Positions 60,417 through 64,000 of a stretch of 64,000 bases of DNA are shown piece by piece (the stretch's first letter is position 1; every line of letters begins with the position of its first letter). A model generated the notes under the pieces. That model was not told the origin of the DNA, did no database searches, and saw only the letters and a list, made by a program, of their open reading frames with translations. Origin of the DNA: Caldilineaceae bacterium bin5 (GTDB taxonomy: Bacteria > Chloroflexota > Anaerolineae > Caldilineales > Caldilineaceae); the NCBI GenBank assembly GCA_002238445.1, contig MPML01000010.1, positions 1 to 64,000 on the forward strand. Reading direction: 5' to 3'. The position numbers were made by a program, and so were the translations under genes.

Positions 60417-61505
60417 ATGCCTGAACGCCTGGTACTCTGGGGACCCCCCGTCGTAGAGCGAACTCCCAACGATCCCGATTATGCCGAATACCTGCCCGCC
60501 TGGGTGCAAAAATGCGCCGACGTCGGCGTCACCAAAATTGTCGGCGGAGACCAGACCCGCGCCCTGACCGAAGCCGCCCACGCCGTCGGCATCAAGGTCG
60601 ACCCCTACATCAACTACAACTCCTTTCCCCGTCACGGCTGGGCACGCGTCACCTATGGCTGGTCGCTCGACTTCCTCCGCCCCCCTGTTACCGCAGCCGA
60701 GGCGCGCGCCATCATGGACAGCCACCGGCCCATCTATGACGCGCCCAAGGTAGCCACCACCATGACCGACTTCGCGAGTCAGAACCCACAGTACCGCAGC
60801 CTGACCCGCAGTCGCGCCTACACTTTGGAGCCCGGCGATGATCTCTACCTGAGCGCTGCCTTCCCCGAAGTGCGGGCCGAACAGACTCAGCAGTTTGTTG
60901 ACACGCTGACCCATACCCAAGGCGACGGCATCCAAGTCGAATTTGTACTCGGAAACGAGGACGAAAACGGGGCCGTCCCCTACGGTTACGAAGACCGTAC
61001 GGTCACCGAGTTCCAGGCCAAACACGGCAAGAATCCCTTCGACCTGCCCAATGACTACCCCGAATGGCTGCAGTTCCGCGCCGATTACGTCACCCTTGCC
61101 CTGACCGAGATGCGCGCCGCGGTCAAGCAGATAAATCCCGATGCCGTCTTTTCAACCACCCTGATCGCCGGCGAAAAAGAGGACTACCTCAAGCTCCTGC
61201 ACGACTGGCCAACCTGGCTCGAACAGGGCATCGTCGACGAGTTCTACATCTGGTTCCGCACCAACTCGGATCTCGACGCGCTCGAGCGGCAGTTAAACTA
61301 CGCCGTCGAAGTGGCCGGCGGCCGCACACCGGTTATCGCCGAGCTTTCCTGTTACCATCCCGGCAGCTTCCAGCAGCCCGACCTGATGCTACGCGCCGCC
61401 GAAGTAGCGGTCGGCTGCGGCGCCGACGGCATCGGCATCTACCGCAGCCACGCCGTGGAACAGCTGGAGTTCTGGCCGGTACTGGAGAAGATGAGTAAGC
61501 TGTAG
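60417..61505 (+). CDS. GHL10-like TIM-barrel protein (putative glycoside hydrolase)
   Basis: 362 residues from the ATG at 60417, with AGAGGA eight bases upstream. Beta/alpha-barrel features: WVQKCADVGVTKIVGG, VGIKVDPYINYN, DGIQVEFVLGNEDENG, FDLPNDYPEWLQFRADYVTLALTEM, FYIWFRTNSDL and TPVIAELSCYHPG. The pattern is similar to the family-10-like hydrolase proteins (GHL10), in which barrel-end acids act. No signal peptide. The function is not proven; a domain of unknown function near glycoside hydrolases is the safer label. It is followed by a hairpin. Confidence 0.55.
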   Translation: MPERLVLWGPPVVERTPNDPDYAEYLPAWVQKCADVGVTKIVGGDQTRALTEAAHAVGIKVDPYINYNSFPRHGWARVTYGWSLDFLRPPVTAAEARAIMDSHRPIYDAPKVATTMTDFASQNPQYRSLTRSRAYTLEPGDDLYLSAAFPEVRAEQTQQFVDTLTHTQGDGIQVEFVLGNEDENGAVPYGYEDRTVTEFQAKHGKNPFDLPNDYPEWLQFRADYVTLALTEMRAAVKQINPDAVFSTTLIAGEKEDYLKLLHDWPTWLEQGIVDEFYIWFRTNSDLDALERQLNYAVEVAGGRTPVIAELSCYHPGSFQQPDLMLRAAEVAVGCGADGIGIYRSHAVEQLEFWPVLEKMSKL

Positions 61506-61520
61506 AGGGGCAAACAGGAG

Positions 61521-61539
61521 CATGGCTTTACAAGCCATG
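61521..61539 (+). terminator. Terminator-like hairpin CATGGCTT-TAC-AAGCCATG
   Basis: Perfect eight-base stem with a three-base loop 15 bases after the GHL10-like stop. No T-run follows, so efficiency as a terminator is doubtful. Confidence 0.5.
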
Positions 61540-61633
61540 ACATATGATGTTCAGTCGAGAAATGAATTCGGCGAATGTTTCAAGGTCAAACTTCTGCCCA
61601 TGAAGGCCAAAAGTGAAGAGGGTCCAGGTTTTA

Positions 61634-62458
61634 GGGCTCGTTGACAATTCATTCGAGCCAGATGAGTGTAGCGGCAAAATGCAAGAAAGCCATGAATCGT
61701 CGTGCGAGTCTTTCATAGCGAGTGAAAATGCGTCGATACCACTTGATTTTGTTGATGAAACGTTCGACGATGTTGCGTTCTCGGTAGCGGACTCGGTCAT
61801 AGCCCCATGGTTGCTTGCGATGGCGGCGGGAAGGGATGACCACCTCGACCTGTTGGGCTGCGAGCAGTTCTCGCAACGGGTCAGAATCGTAGCCTTTATC
61901 GGTAATAACGGCGTCAAAATGGAAAGGAGCGAGCAACGATTCAGCTTGTGACATATCATGGCGTTCACCACCAGTAAAGATGAACGTTACGGGAAAGCCA
62001 GGGGCATCAACGCGGAAGTGGATCTTGCTGCTGAATCCGCCCCGGCTCCGACCCAGGCACTGTTCGTGCTGACCTTCCCTTTTTTTGACCCGCCCGCTGC
62101 GCACATATGGGCGCGTACAGCTGTGCTGTCGGGCATGACCGCTGCCATGTCTGGGTCCTGGGCAAACTGTTTGAACATGTCGGCCCGGATACCGTTCTCT
62201 TCCCAGCGTGCGTAGCGCTTGAAGACACTATTCCACTTGTCATAACTGTCTGGCAGTTCACGCCACTGGGCGCCGGTGCGCAGAATCCAGTGAACTGCCT
62301 CAACGAAATGGCGACACTTTTCCTCTCGCCCTGCGTAGGCACGAGGGTGTCCTTGCAAAAATGCGTAAAGTTTCTGCCACTGATGGTCGACGATTCTCTT
62401 TGTAGACATCCTGCTATTGTCGCCAAAGTGACAGAACGAATCAAACGTCAACGAGACC
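61634..62458 (-). mobile_element. IS5-family insertion sequence
   Basis: 825-bp element bounded by imperfect inverted repeats of about 20-24 bases: GGGCTCGTTGAC at the left (61634) and, read inward on the minus strand, GGTCTCGTTGAC at the right (ending at 62458). The repeats agree at most positions through ATTCG. TA flanks both ends, fitting a two-base target duplication. It carries one transposase split in two frames. Size and organisation fit the IS427 group of IS5. The ends look complete, so the element may be active. Confidence 0.8.
61649..62409 (-). CDS. IS5-family transposase with -1 frameshift
   Basis: Frame A starts at the ATG 62409 (STKRIVDHQWQKLYAFLQGH) and carries the HTH/DUF4096-type region (HFVEAVHWILRTGAQWRELP) and the first catalytic Asp (MPDSTAVRAH); it ends at 61987. 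Frame B (to 61649) carries GGERHDMSQAE, the second Asp in ITDKGYDSDPLRELL, and the Glu in RERNIVERFINKIKWYRRI. A run of seven A (minus strand, 62080-62086) lies where the frames overlap; a -1 slip there joins SKK to the frame B reading. This is the programmed-frameshift arrangement of IS427-type elements, giving one DDE enzyme of about 250 residues. Confidence 0.85.
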
Positions 62459-62550
62459 TAGTAGCTACAGGCCAACTTTGAAGGCGATGTTCTACCCACC
62501 AATATTGTTCACTGAGTAGGCTCAGGCTCAGAAAAGCTGGAGGTACGCCG

Positions 62551-64000
62551 ATGTCCATACCAAGCCTAGAAGACAAATATCTCCTAATAGACCAGCAGGC
62601 CCAAAGCTTTCTTGAATCTATTGTGGAGGCGCGGAATTCTGCCAGAAATGAACGTGAATTTCAAACGAAAGTCACTTTTCACATCGAGCAATTTGCAAAG
62701 AATGTCGGTGTTGATCTGTTGTTGCGAGAAGAGTATACCTTGGTAACGGGCCGAGCCGATGCTGTATACAATAGACTCATCATTGAGTACGAGCGACCTG
62801 GTTCTCTGCGCGCCAATTTGAACCATGGGCATACGCGCCATGCAATCAATCAGGTGAAGCAATACATCGAGGAAGTGGCCAAGACAGAAAAGCACGACCG
62901 GAATAGACTACTTGGTGTTGTTTTTGATGGTGAGACCATGGTTTTCGCCCGTTATCGTGACGGACACTGGTATGTAGAGTCGCCACTCGAAGTCAATAGG
63001 CACTCAGCGGCGCGTCTTCTTCGTTCTCTTGTATCTTTATCTTCCGGAAGAGCACTCATTCCAGAAAATCTTGTTGAAGATTTCGGAGCACAAAATATCT
63101 ATAGCCAACGGGTAGCGCGGGCTTTGTACCATGCTTTGGAAGGTCATACTGATGATCTGACAGCCACTCTTTTTCGACAGTGGCAGCTGTTTTTTGGTCA
63201 AGTAAGTGGGTACGAAGAGGCAACGGCACGCCTCCAGAACAAGAAGCAGTTGCGGCAGTTTGCCAGGGGAATGGGACTACGCCCAGAGAATTCTGACCCT
63301 CCTCGTCTGTTTTTTGTTATTCACACTTATTTCTCATTTCTAGTTAAAGCGATTGCCCGGCTTGTATTGGAGCGTTATGCTGGTGGTCCTCTTGGAACGA
63401 CCCCTCTCACCGTCATGGCCAACTTGGAAGGAGAAGCGCTAAGACGGGAGTTAGAGAAGCTGGAGGATGGAGGCATTTTTCGCACGTTAGGCCTGAATAA
63501 CTTGCTTGAGGGCGACTTCTTCTCCTGGTACCTCCAAGCTTGGACTCCAGAAGTACAAGACTCCTTGCGCCTAACTTTGACCCGCCTCGCCGAGTACAAT
63601 CCCTCTACTATAGAGGATGATCCCTTCGCGGCACGCGACCTCCTCAAGAAACTTTATCATTACTTACTGCCCCGAGAATTGCGACACGACTTAGGCGAGT
63701 TTTACACACCTGACTGGCTTGCCGAACGTGTCCTCACTCAATTAAACGAGCCTCTATATGTCTTACCGAAAGACACGAGGCAATCAACAAGCCTGTTTCC
63801 AACCCGGCGTCTATTGGATCCTGCCTGTGGGTCGGGAACCTTCTTGGTCTTGGCCATTCGAGCAATCAAGGAACATGCTACACGCCAAGGTATAAGTGAG
63901 ACTGATACTTTGGAGTATATTCTAGAGGGCGTAGTGGGTATAGATTTGAATCCTCTAGCCGTCATGGCAGCGAGAGTCAACTACCTGTTGGCAATTGCCG
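62551..64000 (+). CDS. Restriction-modification type DNA methyltransferase (N6-adenine, type IIG/ISP-like), partial
   Basis: Open to the window end (483 residues seen); GGAGG lies seven bases before the ATG. The N-terminal ~170 residues look like a nuclease-type module: VTGRADAVYNRLIIEYERPG resembles the D-x(n)-E-x-K core of PD-(D/E)xK enzymes, but the lysine position reads Glu-Arg. A helical spacer follows. From about residue 365 the N6-adenine methylase begins: LGEFYTPDWLAERVL, LLDPACGSGTFLVLAI (SAM motif I) and GVVGIDLNPLAVMAARVNYLL. The NPPY motif and target-recognition domain would lie beyond 64000. GC content is well below the rest of the window, and an insertion sequence abuts it, suggesting acquisition by transfer. 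Role: defence by restriction, or DNA modification. Confidence 0.82.
   Translation, partial: MSIPSLEDKYLLIDQQAQSFLESIVEARNSARNEREFQTKVTFHIEQFAKNVGVDLLLREEYTLVTGRADAVYNRLIIEYERPGSLRANLNHGHTRHAINQVKQYIEEVAKTEKHDRNRLLGVVFDGETMVFARYRDGHWYVESPLEVNRHSAARLLRSLVSLSSGRALIPENLVEDFGAQNIYSQRVARALYHALEGHTDDLTATLFRQWQLFFGQVSGYEEATARLQNKKQLRQFARGMGLRPENSDPPRLFFVIHTYFSFLVKAIARLVLERYAGGPLGTTPLTVMANLEGEALRRELEKLEDGGIFRTLGLNNLLEGDFFSWYLQAWTPEVQDSLRLTLTRLAEYNPSTIEDDPFAARDLLKKLYHYLLPRELRHDLGEFYTPDWLAERVLTQLNEPLYVLPKDTRQSTSLFPTRRLLDPACGSGTFLVLAIRAIKEHATRQGISETDTLEYILEGVVGIDLNPLAVMAARVNYLLAIA

Overview
The window is most likely a chromosomal segment of a Chloroflexota bacterium, probably Anaerolineae/Caldilinea-like. 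This is inferred from gene content and style: Tat-type lipoprotein solute-binding proteins with SRRKFLQ-like signals, many Gfo/Idh/MocA oxidoreductases, phytanoyl-CoA-dioxygenase-family enzymes, DmdA/GcvT-family proteins and high GC. No rRNA or taxonomic marker is present apart from HisS, so the phylum is an inference.

Layout. 1-11.2 kb: housekeeping genes (divergent MBL-fold protein, PH-domain protein, inositol-monophosphatase-like phosphatase, methyltransferase, phosphohexomutase, TatD nuclease, polyprenyl diphosphate synthase, GT2 glycosyltransferase, histidyl-tRNA synthetase). 11.3-19.5 kb: a carbohydrate-type ABC importer (binding protein and two permeases, no ATPase) followed by a 2-hydroxyacid dehydrogenase-like protein, an FAD/GcvT protein of the dimethylglycine/sarcosine dehydrogenase type and a DmdA-like GcvT protein. 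This looks like uptake and demethylation of a methylated substrate. 19.7-24.4 kb, minus strand: CPBP protease, Gfo/Idh/MocA protein and a GH78 alpha-L-rhamnosidase. 24.7-33.2 kb: a second sugar-type ABC importer with three Gfo/Idh/MocA proteins (two are a tandem duplication), then a PhyH dioxygenase and an aldo/keto reductase on the opposite strand. 33.6-39.8 kb, minus strand: GT4 glycosyltransferase, two small membrane proteins and a BMP-type importer (two lipoproteins and a double ATPase, no permeases).

40-48.4 kb is the most disturbed part. A PF13769-homocysteine-methyltransferase fusion is followed by decayed antitoxin genes (frameshifted ribbon-helix-helix gene, BrnA-like gene, frameshifted DUF433 gene), an AlbA_2/ATPase protein of lower GC and an array of 88-bp tandem repeats. 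After that come DUF1638, a phosphomutase-like metalloenzyme, a PHP-domain protein and a PfkB kinase. 48.7-61.5 kb: PhyH dioxygenase, a selenocysteine tRNA with its own promoter, a zinc-ribbon/LysM protein, an MFS transporter, a long UxaA-type hydratase, a TolB-like propeller, a metal-permease pair with a His/Asp-rich loop preceded by a possible degenerate cobalamin riboswitch, a class V aminotransferase and a GHL10-like protein. 61.6-64 kb: an IS5-family element with a -1 frameshift transposase, then a lower-GC restriction-modification type DNA methyltransferase cut by the window end.

Two patterns run through the window. First, a dispersed non-coding repeat occurs about five times, with conserved hairpins, one showing a compensatory base-pair change. 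Second, each of the four ABC binding-protein genes is followed by an inverted repeat before the next cistron, which fits differential expression of binding protein versus other subunits. All functional assignments are from reading motifs by eye; no database search was run.
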